DNA of 43,525 nucleotides, taken from an uncultured Azospirillum sp. GTDB taxonomy: Bacteria > Pseudomonadota > Alphaproteobacteria > RF32 > CAG-239. Under the pieces are notes generated by a model. That model was given only the letters and a program-made list of their open reading frames with translations, searched no databases and was not told the DNA's origin. Made by a program: the position numbers and the translations under genes. Positions 1 through 9,118 of this stretch are shown here, piece by piece (position 1 is the first letter of the stretch; each line of letters begins with the position of its first letter). The DNA is taken from contig CAMYUM010000014.1 in NCBI GenBank assembly GCA_947301965.1, positions 1 through 43,525 of the forward strand, in the 5' to 3' direction.

Positions 1-801
1 AACCACAACCTGAGCCATAAAAGCGGCATGTTTGGAGCTGGCAACAGACATTTTTTCAAGCGAATCGCTAACTTTGGAATGACGACGCAGTCCTGCCGTG
101 TCAACAAGTTTTATCTTGTGTCCCTGCCACTCCCAGTCGTTTGAAATAGCATCGCGAGTAACTCCGGCTTCGGGACCGGTTAACATACGATCGTCTTGGA
201 GTAATGCATTAACTAATGTAGATTTTCCAACATTGGGACGGCCGACGATTGCCAGTTGAATCGCGCGGTCAGCTTCATCAATATTTTCTTCTGCGGGAGA
301 TGAAATATTTTTGTAGTATTGTTTCAAGGCATCATGCAAATCTTGCAATCCCAGTCCGTGTTCCGCAGAAAAAGGTATGGGCTCGCCAAGACCGAGTTTA
401 TAGGCCTCAAAACGTCCGTCTTCTTGTATTTTGCCTTCACATTTATTGGCTAACAAAATTACCGGTTTGTGCGACTTACGCAAAATATCGGCAAAATGCT
501 CATCGTATGGTTGAATACCATCGCGGGCATCGTATAAAAACAAACATACATCGGCAGAAGCAATCGCTTTTTGGGTTTGTGCCCACATGCGCCGTTCAAT
601 ATTATCTTCGGTAGAATATTCATAACCGGCAGTATCAATTATCAGCAAATCCATATCCTGCAGGCGAGCCGGAGCCTCTTTGCGATCACGCGTAACTCCG
701 GGTTTGTCGTGGACAATAGCCAACTTCCGCCCTGCCAAACGATTGAACAAGGTTGATTTGCCGACATTAGGACGTCCGATAATTGCTACTTTTAACGGCA
801 T
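1..801 (-). CDS. der: GTPase Der (EngA), 3' end cut off by window edge
   Basis: Tandem-domain GTPase required for maturation of the 50S ribosomal subunit. The 267 visible codons include both G domains: the first P-loop GRPNVGKST lies near residues 9-17 and a second identical GRPNVGKST lies near residue 187, each followed by a DTAG motif. The first domain also shows the NKCE-type base-recognition motif. The reading frame stays open to base 1, so the C-terminal part of G2 and the KH-like domain are outside the window. The start is the ATG at 799-801, preceded by AGGAG at a good distance; that Shine-Dalgarno overlaps the TAG stop of bamB, suggesting translational coupling. Last gene seen of the orf391-yfgM-bamB-der operon. 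Der is found after bamB in many proteobacteria, which supports both calls. Confidence 0.97.
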   Translation of the reverse strand, partial: MPLKVAIIGRPNVGKSTLFNRLAGRKLAIVHDKPGVTRDRKEAPARLQDMDLLIIDTAGYEYSTEDNIERRMWAQTQKAIASADVCLFLYDARDGIQPYDEHFADILRKSHKPVILLANKCEGKIQEDGRFEAYKLGLGEPIPFSAEHGLGLQDLHDALKQYYKNISSPAEENIDEADRAIQLAIVGRPNVGKSTLVNALLQDDRMLTGPEAGVTRDAISNDWEWQGHKIKLVDTAGLRRHSKVSDSLEKMSVASSKHAAFMAQVVV

Positions 802-810
802 AAAAAGCTC

Positions 811-2127
811 CTATTGATAGGCAAGAAGTTCGGCATCGGTTGTAGTAATGATAACTTGTCCGTTGGCTACAATCGGCGCAATTGAAGCACCGGCATCAAT
901 TTTCAAAAAGCCCATGATTTCTCCGGTGTAGGGAGAAATGTAGAAGGCATAGCCGTTTGATGTGGTAACCAAAATACGATTGTTGGTCAGAACCGGTCCG
1001 GCATAACTTACACCGACGGCATCGGAAACATTTTCACCGGCGGGAACTTTGGTGTCCCAAATAATTTTACCGCTTTCGGTATCAATAGCCAACAGGTGAG
1101 AAATATCAGTCAAAACATATAACACTTTGCCGGCAAGCCAAGGCTGGTTGTTGCTGCCGAATTCGCGTTCCCATATGCGCTGACCGCTGCGCAGGTCAAG
1201 AGCGGCAACCAAATTGTTGCCGGCAACAAATACTACATCATCACCGATTACGGGGTTTGCTCTGATGGTGTTGATTTCTGACAGCATATTGCTGCGATAT
1301 CCTCCGACAACATAGTCAACCCACAGAGGTGAACCGGTGCTGGCTTTTATTGCGCGCAATTCTCCATTACTGAAGCCGGCAATCAAGATATCACGGGTTT
1401 CATCATAAGCCGGAGATGCGCCGCCGACAAGTACGGTATCTTCGTTTTGGGCAATATATCGCCATTGTTCCGAGCCATTGCTTTGATCCAGAGCTATCAA
1501 TACGTTTTCGATGGTCTGAACATAAACTTTACCGCCACCGACACTGGGAGCAATGCGAATCGGTGATTTATCATAAAATTTCCATAAAACATCCCCGTTT
1601 TGCGGGTTGAAAGCAAAAACGCCGCCAAAGCCGGTTGTGGCAAAAAGTTTGCCGTTGTCATAAGCTAACCCTGAGCCTTTGAGCGAAATTTCTTTATCGT
1701 CGCGAATTTGCGGTTTGAGGCGTTTTTTCCATAAAGGCATTCCGTCTTTTTGGCTATAAGCACTGACAACAGCGTTTGCATCAATGGCAAAAACCGTGCC
1801 ATCAGCAACAACCGGTGAGGCAATCAGATAATCACGCTTTGAATTACCGTTACCAAATTTTTCGGACCAGACTTCCTGCAATTCGTCATTGCTTGAAATA
1901 TGCCCCATATTATGTTTGGCGTTGCCGCCGGACTGAACCCAGCGGTATGCCGGCTGAGGAGAAGGTAAAGATATCTTTACATCGCCCTTCATATAGTCGG
2001 AAGTAATTACTTCCTGGCTGTCTAAAACCGGAATTCTTTTACCGTCCAAGACCAATTTTTCTTTGCCGCAGCCGGTCATAAGCAGTAACAGAGCAACCGC
2101 GACAGCTGTATTTTTGCGCAATATCAT
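811..2127 (-). CDS. bamB: Outer-membrane assembly lipoprotein BamB
   Basis: 438-aa component of the BAM complex, which inserts beta-barrel proteins into the outer membrane from the periplasmic face. The N-terminus is a lipoprotein signal peptide with a hydrophobic AVALLLL stretch and lipobox L-M-T-G-C, giving acylated Cys20. The rest is a PQQ-type eight-bladed beta-propeller with repeated blades of the form 'G.VFA.D..G...W' (for example VSAYSQKDGMPLWKK, FAFNPQNGDVLWKF, LLAIDTESGKIIWD). Length is slightly above the E. coli protein. The start ATG at 2125-2127 follows the AGGAAC that overlaps the yfgM stop. Its place between yfgM and der matches the conserved proteobacterial order. The resident autotransporter is a plausible BAM client. 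Confidence 0.95.
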   Translation of the reverse strand: MILRKNTAVAVALLLLMTGCGKEKLVLDGKRIPVLDSQEVITSDYMKGDVKISLPSPQPAYRWVQSGGNAKHNMGHISSNDELQEVWSEKFGNGNSKRDYLIASPVVADGTVFAIDANAVVSAYSQKDGMPLWKKRLKPQIRDDKEISLKGSGLAYDNGKLFATTGFGGVFAFNPQNGDVLWKFYDKSPIRIAPSVGGGKVYVQTIENVLIALDQSNGSEQWRYIAQNEDTVLVGGASPAYDETRDILIAGFSNGELRAIKASTGSPLWVDYVVGGYRSNMLSEINTIRANPVIGDDVVFVAGNNLVAALDLRSGQRIWEREFGSNNQPWLAGKVLYVLTDISHLLAIDTESGKIIWDTKVPAGENVSDAVGVSYAGPVLTNNRILVTTSNGYAFYISPYTGEIMGFLKIDAGASIAPIVANGQVIITTTDAELLAYQ

Positions 2128-2138
2128 CGATTTTGTTC

Positions 2139-2813
2139 CTATAATACTGATAAAATATCTTTAATTCGGTTTTTCATGTCCTCGGAAACGTCATTATTTT
2201 CGAGCAATTTGTTATAAATATTTTTAGCTTCGTCAATATTGCCATCACGAATTTGAACCATTGCCAACATTTCGTGTGCAAATGCATACCAGGCATTTTT
2301 CGGGTTAGATGTTATTGAGGCGAGCATCTGCTCCATTTCCTGAACAGAAGCGCTGTCCTGTTTATATGATGCCTTTTTTATAACCGCAACATCGCGAAGT
2401 TGAGCATTAAAACCTTTATCGGCAATAATTTTACCCAATAAATCCTCTGCTTCATCAACTTTGCCGCTATCAAGCAAGACATTTACCTGTTGCATTTTTG
2501 CCAAATCGGCAAAAGAGCCGAATTTTTTATCAATAATCATGCTCAAAGCTTGAGAACTTTCCTCGTATTTGCCCTGACTTTGCAATGTGAGGGCTACGGC
2601 ATAGGCATCAGACCAATTTTCGGCTCTGCGGATATACCATGCTTTGAGTGATTCATAACTGACCGCCAGTGTCAATACGGCGACAACACAAATGGTTATT
2701 AAAAGTCCGTATTTGTCCCACAATTTTTTTAATGACTCGTTTTTAAGGTCTTCATCGACTTCGCGGATAAAGGCATCTTGCATTGTATATTCTTGCTCTT
2801 GTTTCTTTTTCAT
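2139..2813 (-). CDS. yfgM: YfgM-like membrane-anchored TPR protein
   Basis: Periplasmic TPR protein of the YfgM family, an ancillary factor near SecYEG in E. coli. An N-terminal cytoplasmic segment rich in K/E/Q is followed by one membrane anchor (GLLITICVVAVLTLAVSY, about residues 37-54), then helical repeats with TPR-like spacing (YEESSQALSMIIDKKFG, VDEAEDLLGKI, IDEAKNIYNKLLENND). I start it at the second ATG (2811-2813): upstream GAAAG is 7 nt away from this ATG but only 1 nt from the ATG at 2819. It is followed at once by bamB, the usual context of this family. Function comes from family and context, not from catalytic residues. Confidence 0.85.
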   Translation of the reverse strand: MKKKQEQEYTMQDAFIREVDEDLKNESLKKLWDKYGLLITICVVAVLTLAVSYESLKAWYIRRAENWSDAYAVALTLQSQGKYEESSQALSMIIDKKFGSFADLAKMQQVNVLLDSGKVDEAEDLLGKIIADKGFNAQLRDVAVIKKASYKQDSASVQEMEQMLASITSNPKNAWYAFAHEMLAMVQIRDGNIDEAKNIYNKLLENNDVSEDMKNRIKDILSVL

Positions 2814-2863
2814 AATCATACTTTCAAAAAATATTTGTTGTTTGTATATTTGTTATCCTAAAA

Positions 2864-4039
2864 TTATTTTAAAACTTCGTGAATCAAGAATTTTTTGACC
2901 CAACGTAAGCTTTCCAGCGGCATTTTAGCACCAAAAGAAGCCACCCCGTATTGAGAGATTAATGCCAAATAATAGCGATTTGTAACCGGACTGCGCATAA
3001 CTTCAATGTCTTTGAGAGCCTCAATGTCAACTTCCGCATTTTTGCGGGAAAGGAAAATGAATTTATAAATGAGAATTATGCGTTTGTCTTTAATAACAAT
3101 TTTTTCTTTGCGGAACAGCCACAGCAAACAGAAAACAAGCAAAAGTACCGCTATTGCCAAACCGATATTGAGCAACCAAACGGAATGTGTCGTCTTGGCT
3201 ATTTGCGGATAGTTATAAAATACCAGGAACAATGCTGCAGAATATACCGCAAGCCATATGGCGGCGATTGAACTTATGGCGTCCCAAAAAGATTTTTTGG
3301 AAACAAGAACCGTTTTATCGCTTCGTTGTATATATTTGAAAACCTTCGGCATCTGCGGAACTACCGCATAATCTGAAGCCTTGCCGGTTGTAACCAGATA
3401 ATTTTTCAGGCTCTTGTTTAAGTCCCAACTATCAATTACTTTTAAGCCCTCATCGGTATCCATAATTGTGGGCTTTTCCAAGCGTTTGGCGTAGTAGTGC
3501 CAAATATCAAAAACTCCGATACTGTTGGTTGAAATATAAAGAGGAATAGTTTTGTCCGGGTCAATATGTTCAAGTTCAATGATATATTTGTTTTTGGTTA
3601 AAATGCCGAATTGGCAGAATTCAACACGCATACGAACTCCGCGGTAGTTACGGAGATTTTCGCTGAACATTTCAACCTCGCCGAATACACCTTTGAAATC
3701 AACATCAAAAATACGACCGTTAAAATAAATTTTTTTGTAACGAATATGTGCAATTATTGCGCCGGCGACAATACCTAAACCTATAATTATAAATGCATAA
3801 TCAGCAACCAGGTGTCCAATAAGAGGTTGATGAAGTACTTTGGTAGTTTTATAAACCGTTTCGGCTCCGGCATAAAGAGCATTGTTGAGCTCAAAAACGC
3901 CGAGCAACAACATCATCAACCCGATAAGAATTGCCGGAATGATAACTCGCAAACTTAATCTGTCATTGGCTTTGGTCGGAAAATCATCAAGGTTTAATTT
4001 ATAATTGTAACTAAGGTGTTTAGGAAATTTTTGTTTCAT
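2864..4039 (-). CDS. Conserved four-helix membrane protein, function unknown
   Basis: A 391-aa protein I do not recognise. Four hydrophobic segments are visible, about residues 32-50, 79-99, 252-275 and 287-309, in two pairs. Each pair is followed by a soluble part that reads as beta-rich: 'IYFNGRIFDVDFKGVFGEVEM' after the first pair and 'KEKIVIKDKRIILIYKFIFL' after the second. This looks like an internal duplication of a two-TM plus PH-like (bPH) module. The start ATG (4037-4039) has AGAGGT 9 nt upstream. First gene of the operon leading to yfgM, bamB and der, so an envelope role is a reasonable but weak guess. No catalytic motif is seen. Confidence 0.8.
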   Translation of the reverse strand: MKQKFPKHLSYNYKLNLDDFPTKANDRLSLRVIIPAILIGLMMLLLGVFELNNALYAGAETVYKTTKVLHQPLIGHLVADYAFIIIGLGIVAGAIIAHIRYKKIYFNGRIFDVDFKGVFGEVEMFSENLRNYRGVRMRVEFCQFGILTKNKYIIELEHIDPDKTIPLYISTNSIGVFDIWHYYAKRLEKPTIMDTDEGLKVIDSWDLNKSLKNYLVTTGKASDYAVVPQMPKVFKYIQRSDKTVLVSKKSFWDAISSIAAIWLAVYSAALFLVFYNYPQIAKTTHSVWLLNIGLAIAVLLLVFCLLWLFRKEKIVIKDKRIILIYKFIFLSRKNAEVDIEALKDIEVMRSPVTNRYYLALISQYGVASFGAKMPLESLRWVKKFLIHEVLK

Positions 4040-4177
4040 TCTAATAGTACCTCTTTTGAAAATGATATGTATGTTATAGCATATTATTTAAAATAATCAT
4101 CTTTTTTTTTATTTTTATTGTATTTTAACCGGAATAGCCTAGTATGCGCTTAAGGAAAAGAAGAAAAAGAGGGTATA

Positions 4178-5329
4178 ATGGAGTGCAAATTCAGCAATAT
4201 TTGCGGAGGATGTTGTTTTCGCGATTTATCGTTGATTGATTATCAACAACAAAAAGTTGAACAAGTCCGCAACGTGTTAAAACAAATTAAAACTGACAAA
4301 TTCAAATTTGAAGAACCGATATTTATATCCGACGGTTGTAGAAGAAGAGCAAGTTTTGCTTTTGCCCGCCACAAGGGTAAAATTATTCTCGGTTTTAATA
4401 CCGCGCAAAGCAACCAAATCGTTGACATCGATTTTTGCCCCATGTTAACCCCGTCAATTAATAAAAATATTGATTTTATCCGCCAATTGCTTGAGCAAAT
4501 AGTTCATATCGGTGTGAGCGTAAAAGATAAAAAGAAAAAAAATAAAATTTGCTATGTAGAGCGTGGTGATATTTGGATTACCGAGGCCGATAACGGGATT
4601 GATGCAGTATTGGAATTTGAACTCGAACCTAATTTGGAAATGCGCCAAATTATTTTTGAAATGATGGCGGTCCAAGATAATGTAATCAGAATTTCACATC
4701 GAAAAAATGTTAATCAGCAGCCGGAAACGATTATGGAAAAAGTTAAACCGTATCTGCATATTGCCGGACGGGAAGTATATATTCCGGCAGGAACTTTTTT
4801 GCAGCCGTCCAAAGCCGGAGAACAGGCTTTGATTGATTCGGTAAATAAGTATATTGCTGACACTCACGGCAAAATTGCCGATTTGTTTTGCGGGGTGGGA
4901 ACTTTTTCGTATGCTTTGGCGGTATGTTCCGAAAACCGAATTACGGCTATAGACTCATCTGCCGAACTATTGTCTGGTTTTCGAGAATCGTTAAACAAAC
5001 AAATGATTTCAAATATCAAAATCGAAAATCGCAACTTGTTTAAATATCCCTTGTCCGGTAAAGAGTTGTACGGATATCATGCAATTTTGTTTGATCCGCC
5101 GAGAGCCGGAGCCAAAGAGCAAGTTACCGCCATTGCGGCATTGCCCGATGAGCAAAAAGTTCCCGTTATAGTGGCCGTATCGTGCAATCCGCACAGCTTT
5201 GTCAGAGATGCCAATATTTTGCTCGCCGGCGGGTATGAGTTGAAAAGCATAACCATGGTTGATCAGTTTGTTTATTCCGGACACAGTGAACTGGTGGCAT
5301 TGTTTGTACAAAAATTAATAAACAAGTAA
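4178..5329 (+). CDS. RNA 5-methyluridine methyltransferase, RumA/RlmD/TrmA family
   Basis: 383-aa SAM-dependent enzyme that methylates C5 of a uridine in 23S rRNA or tRNA. A [4Fe-4S] site is indicated by C3-x5-C9-x2-C12 and C87, the spacing used by E. coli RlmD. There is no N-terminal TRAM domain: the cysteines begin almost at Met1. The Rossmann methyltransferase part shows ADLFCGVGTF (about 234-243), FDPPRAG (305-311), the nucleophile in SCNP (Cys336) and the general base Glu361 in SGHSE, so it should be active. Shine-Dalgarno is GAGGG before ATG. It is transcribed divergently from the 391-aa membrane gene. The exact target (RlmD, RlmC or TrmA type) cannot be settled by eye; the Fe-S cysteines favour the RlmD/RlmC side. 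Confidence 0.88.
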   Translation: MECKFSNICGGCCFRDLSLIDYQQQKVEQVRNVLKQIKTDKFKFEEPIFISDGCRRRASFAFARHKGKIILGFNTAQSNQIVDIDFCPMLTPSINKNIDFIRQLLEQIVHIGVSVKDKKKKNKICYVERGDIWITEADNGIDAVLEFELEPNLEMRQIIFEMMAVQDNVIRISHRKNVNQQPETIMEKVKPYLHIAGREVYIPAGTFLQPSKAGEQALIDSVNKYIADTHGKIADLFCGVGTFSYALAVCSENRITAIDSSAELLSGFRESLNKQMISNIKIENRNLFKYPLSGKELYGYHAILFDPPRAGAKEQVTAIAALPDEQKVPVIVAVSCNPHSFVRDANILLAGGYELKSITMVDQFVYSGHSELVALFVQKLINK

Positions 5330-5340
5330 AAAGCTGATTG

Positions 5341-5369
5341 TTTACAAAATGCGTGCTATTCTTTATAGT
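5341..5369 (+). promoter_or_regulatory. Sigma-70-type promoter for lipoprotein-tkt
   Basis: TTTACA at 5341-5346 and TATAGT at 5364-5369, separated by 17 nt. Each hexamer differs from consensus at one base. It lies 33 nt upstream of the lipoprotein ATG, the right place to drive that gene and transketolase. Confidence 0.65.
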
Positions 5370-5401
5370 CATAACATAATTAATGTTGTAAGGGATATCT
5401 T

Positions 5402-5893
5402 ATGTCAAAGAAAATTATATTGGCCTCAATGTTGTTGATTGCGTCATGTTCGCATCGGCCGGAAATTTTATATTGTCCAAATGTGGTTATTACTCCTACG
5501 TATAGTCATGTTACCAGTTTTTACGGAAATCAGCCGCATTTCCGCGCCGAATTAGTCGGATATGAAGGATACTGCCGCTATAATCCCAAAAATAATCAGA
5601 CAACCGCTAAAGTATCGCCGATTTTTGAAATCGCACGTTTCTCTGACGTCGGCGGCAAAAAAGTTAGTATATCCTATTATGCAAATACATCCTACAACGC
5701 CAATCCGATGATGGGAAAACAACCTCATTCCTTCAGCACACGAATTGAAAACGTAGGAGAAAAAATTTTGGTTACCGGTGACGAAATAAGCGTTGTTATA
5801 CCAAACGGCGAGCCGGGGTACCAAATCAACCTTGAAATAGCCTTGAGCAGAAATCAATTTATGTATAATCAGCAACAGGGTTTAGCGTTTTAA
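5402..5893 (+). CDS. Putative lipoprotein, function unknown
   Basis: 163-aa exported protein. The signal peptide ends in lipobox L-I-A-S-C with Cys16 as the probable lipidated residue. The remainder is predicted beta-rich, with two further cysteines (YCPN, GYCRYN) that could form a disulfide. Wording such as VVITPTYSHVTSFY and AELVGYEGYCRYNP resembles a conserved alphaproteobacterial lipoprotein family of unknown role, recalled from memory only. AAGGGAT sits 5 nt before ATG. It is followed 14 nt later by transketolase and probably shares its transcript; there is no evident functional link. Confidence 0.75.
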   Translation: MSKKIILASMLLIASCSHRPEILYCPNVVITPTYSHVTSFYGNQPHFRAELVGYEGYCRYNPKNNQTTAKVSPIFEIARFSDVGGKKVSISYYANTSYNANPMMGKQPHSFSTRIENVGEKILVTGDEISVVIPNGEPGYQINLEIALSRNQFMYNQQQGLAF

Positions 5894-5907
5894 CAGGAGT
5901 ATCAATT

Positions 5908-7875
5908 ATGAGTTATGATCATCAAAAATTGACATCCCAGATGGCGGATTCAATACGTTTTTTGGCGGCCGAAGCAATTGAAAAATCAAAATCCGGACAC
6001 CCGGGAATGCCGTTGGGAATGGCCGATGTTGCAACTGTCTTGTTTACAAAATTTATGAAGTTTAATCCCCGTGATGCTCGCTGGTTTGATCGTGACCGCT
6101 TTGTTCTTTCGGCCGGCCACGGATCAATGTTGTTATATTCCGTGTTATATCTGCTCGGATACCCTGATATTGATATTGATGATATAAAAAACTTTCGTCA
6201 ATTTAATTCTAAAACCGCCGGTCACCCCGAATATGGTCATTTGGCGGGAATCGATATGACTACGGGACCTTTGGGACAAGGTATCTCGTCAGCGGTCGGA
6301 ATGGCTTTGGCAGAGCGAAAGTTAAACTCTAAATTCGGTGATAAATTATGCAATCACTATACTTATGTTATTGCCGGTGACGGTTGTTTGATGGAAGGGA
6401 TTTCCGAGGAAGCAATATCTTTGGCCGGACATTGGAAATTAAACAAGTTGATTGTTTTTTGGGATAACAACAACATAACTATCGACGGAACTGTCGACAA
6501 AGCAAGTTCGGTTGACCAGATAAAACGTTTTCAGGCGGTCGGCTGGAATACTATTGAAACAGACGGACAAGATCAGGAAGCTATTGCTCAGGCTATTATT
6601 AAAGCCCAAAAATCTGATAAACCGACATTGATTGCTTGTAAAACCACCATTGGCTTCGGCGCTCCTTCAAAATGCGGAACTTCAAGTTGTCACGGTTCAC
6701 CTTTGGGGGCTGAAGAACTGGAAGCGATGAAAAAACAATGCGGGTGGAATTCGGCTCCATTTGAGGTGCCGGAAAAAGCCCTAAAAGCTTGGCGAGAAGC
6801 AGGGAATCGCGGTTTGGGCGAGTATGAAAAATGGTCGAAAGAAGCATCATTAAATGCTGAGTTCGCTGACATAATCAACAACCGACTTCCTAAAGGTTGG
6901 GATAAAGAACTAAATGCATTGAAAAAACAGACTATTGATGAGCAAACAAAAGTTGCGACACGCAAAGCCTCACAAATGTGTTTGGAAAAAATTGTTCCTT
7001 CAATACCGCAAATTGTCGGAGGTTCTGCTGATTTGGCCGCATCGAATCTGACTTTTGTAAAGGGAATGCAGACAATTACCGCCGATGATTACAGCGGCAA
7101 CAATGTTATGTATGGAATTCGCGAGCATGCAATGGCGGCAATAATGAACGGCATGGCTTTGCACGGTGGAATTATTCCTTATGGCGGAACCTTTTTTGTA
7201 TTTTCCGACTATATGCGTCCGGCAATAAGGTTGGCGGCGTTAATGGGGTTGAGAGTAATCTACGTGCTTACGCATGACTCAATCGGTGTCGGTGAAGACG
7301 GTCCTACTCATCAACCGATTGAACATTTGGCGTCTTATCGTGCTATGCCGAATGTGTTGATGTTCAGACCTTGTGATGTGGTCGAAACTGCAGAGGCTTG
7401 GCAGGTAGCAATCGAGAGTGAAAAAACACCGAGTTTGTTGGCATTGTCACGTCAAGGGTTGCCGACATTGAGAAAAAACTGTTTGGAAAACATGGTTGCA
7501 AAGGGCGGATATGTGATTTCGGAGGCCGATGGAGAAAGGAAAGCCACGATTATTGCTACCGGTTCAGAAGTTGCAATTGCGGTTGAAGCGCAAAAACTAC
7601 TCAAAGCTAAAAATATTGAGGTTGCCGTTGTATCAATGCCTTGCACCGAATTGTTCGACCGACAGCCAGAACAATATCGTAAACAAGTACTCGGCAATGC
7701 TTTCAGAATTGTTATTGAAGCGGCTTCGCCGTTCGGCTGGGAAAAATATTGCGGGGAAACCGGAAAAATTATCGGCATTGACAGCTTTGGCGCTTCGGCA
7801 CCGGCTGGTGAACTATACACTCATTTCGGGCTGACGGCACAACATATTGCAGATGAAATAGCAAAAAACTGTTAA
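5908..7875 (+). CDS. tkt: Transketolase
   Basis: 655-aa thiamine-diphosphate enzyme moving two-carbon ketol units in the non-oxidative pentose phosphate pathway. Visible motifs: SGHPGMPLG near residue 29, the ThDP/metal signature GDGCLMEG (157-164) through NNN (187-189), GIREHAMAAIMNG in the pyrimidine-binding domain, and EDGPTHQPIEHLA with the substrate-binding His. Length is normal. Start ATG has AGGAG upstream. The stop TAA (7873-7875) directly abuts the stop of the convergent metallopeptidase-like gene with no intergenic base, so no separate terminator is available between them. Confidence 0.97.
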   Translation: MSYDHQKLTSQMADSIRFLAAEAIEKSKSGHPGMPLGMADVATVLFTKFMKFNPRDARWFDRDRFVLSAGHGSMLLYSVLYLLGYPDIDIDDIKNFRQFNSKTAGHPEYGHLAGIDMTTGPLGQGISSAVGMALAERKLNSKFGDKLCNHYTYVIAGDGCLMEGISEEAISLAGHWKLNKLIVFWDNNNITIDGTVDKASSVDQIKRFQAVGWNTIETDGQDQEAIAQAIIKAQKSDKPTLIACKTTIGFGAPSKCGTSSCHGSPLGAEELEAMKKQCGWNSAPFEVPEKALKAWREAGNRGLGEYEKWSKEASLNAEFADIINNRLPKGWDKELNALKKQTIDEQTKVATRKASQMCLEKIVPSIPQIVGGSADLAASNLTFVKGMQTITADDYSGNNVMYGIREHAMAAIMNGMALHGGIIPYGGTFFVFSDYMRPAIRLAALMGLRVIYVLTHDSIGVGEDGPTHQPIEHLASYRAMPNVLMFRPCDVVETAEAWQVAIESEKTPSLLALSRQGLPTLRKNCLENMVAKGGYVISEADGERKATIIATGSEVAIAVEAQKLLKAKNIEVAVVSMPCTELFDRQPEQYRKQVLGNAFRIVIEAASPFGWEKYCGETGKIIGIDSFGASAPAGELYTHFGLTAQHIADEIAKNC

Positions 7876-8979
7876 TCAGCGAGAATTGTCGGTTTGAGGA
7901 CGGTAAAGCGACGGGGCGTGCGGTTTTTGCCCCTCATTGTTCCGTGTTGAGGAATCTCTGGCATCTTTTGTTGCCGCGGCGGCATATTCTTCATCGGTCA
8001 GGCGTAGTTCCGGAAGCTGTCCGGTTGAATAAAAATTCAAATTAGCCAAGTGTCCGTCCCAAATAAAAGTATAGACCTGGTCAAGCGCTTTGTTATACTC
8101 ATCTTCTTTTTTAGAATCAAACAGAATATGTTCGGCGTTTAGGCGCTTAATGGTATATTTTTCGTAATGTTCAATATGCTCTTTTTCGTATTGTTCGCGC
8201 ATGGCTTTTACGCAGAAGAGCTGTTCATTGGCAATATCTTTAGGATCGGTGCTGAACGGATTGATTTTTCCATCACGCAAAGCGCGCCCGTAAAAACTGT
8301 ATTCTCCGTTAAATACCGAACTTGTACCATATCTTTTGTATTGTTCTCTCTTATATAAAAGGCCGTTGATACGCCCGCGTAATTCATCATGATTGCAAAT
8401 AAGCGCAAATTCTTCAGCGGTCATATTATACTCAAAAACGGAATGCGGCGTTTTTTCAGAAAGGTGAATACTAGCACCGATTTTTTTGTCGGGATCCGTA
8501 GCCTGATGTCCAAACTCATGGGCTAAAATGGTTTCGCGTTCATTTTTGCTGTTGTGATAATTAGCAAAATCTACAATCATTTTTTTGAGGCGCGGAGAGG
8601 CGTTGGGAATCGATAAAGTATCCGGGTTTATATGAGTAAGCACAACTGTTTTTTGACCATCTCTTTCCTCATAATAGCCGAATTCAATAACCTGATTCTG
8701 AAAATCGCCGGCAAAGTCAACGGTATCAATCTTATAAGGAGCTCGCTCAACATAATCACTTATGCTGTTGATTACACCATATTTGAAAGCGTCGGTCATA
8801 GAATAGCCGATCAGTTTGTATGTGTCTTCAACACATTCGGGAACGTTACTTGTCTTTACCTTTTCGTCTTTTGCGTTGTTTTTGCCGAGAAATTCACTGT
8901 GCTGTGAAAGATATAAGCAACTTCCGCCAACTATGGCGGCCCCGCAAAGCCATTTTTTTAAGTTATTATGTTTATGCAT
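7876..8979 (-). CDS. Membrane-anchored zincin-like metallopeptidase, unknown family
   Basis: About 367 aa when started at the ATG at 8977-8979, which has GGAAG 5 nt upstream; a TTG 30 nt further upstream is possible but has no good ribosome site. A short hydrophobic segment (WLCGAAIVGGSCLYLS) near residues 10-25 suggests a membrane anchor or signal peptide. The key motif is ILAHEFGHQATDP, an HExxH zinc site near residues 154-158. A later acidic helix (MTAEEFALICNHDE) could give the third, glutamate ligand as in gluzincins. The C-terminal third is charged and probably helical. It could be a periplasmic protease, or a domain fixed in an inactive state; the substrate is unknown. Confidence 0.7.
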   Translation of the reverse strand: MHKHNNLKKWLCGAAIVGGSCLYLSQHSEFLGKNNAKDEKVKTSNVPECVEDTYKLIGYSMTDAFKYGVINSISDYVERAPYKIDTVDFAGDFQNQVIEFGYYEERDGQKTVVLTHINPDTLSIPNASPRLKKMIVDFANYHNSKNERETILAHEFGHQATDPDKKIGASIHLSEKTPHSVFEYNMTAEEFALICNHDELRGRINGLLYKREQYKRYGTSSVFNGEYSFYGRALRDGKINPFSTDPKDIANEQLFCVKAMREQYEKEHIEHYEKYTIKRLNAEHILFDSKKEDEYNKALDQVYTFIWDGHLANLNFYSTGQLPELRLTDEEYAAAATKDARDSSTRNNEGQKPHAPSLYRPQTDNSR

Positions 8980-9057
8980 TTTATCTTCCGTTTTGTCCTT
9001 TCTTGACAAAAATTATATTACTTTTTTTGCAATAATACCAGTATAAAATAAAAAAAC

Positions 9058-9085
9058 TTGCAAAAATACCGCGTCTGAATATACT
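9058..9085 (+). promoter_or_regulatory. Candidate promoter of fba
   Basis: TTGCAA at 9058-9063 and TATACT at 9080-9085 with a 16-nt spacer, 33 nt before the fba ATG. The -10 is one base from consensus and the -35 is weaker. A very strong ribosome site (AAGGAG) follows at 9109-9114. Confidence 0.5.
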
Positions 9086-9118
9086 TCGGTACAGTTAAAA
9101 ATTTTTAAGGAGATAAAA

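Noticed and set aside
249..756. Plus-strand ORFs in the first 800 bases
   Set aside because: Shadows of the truncated der gene, which is open on the minus strand to the window edge.
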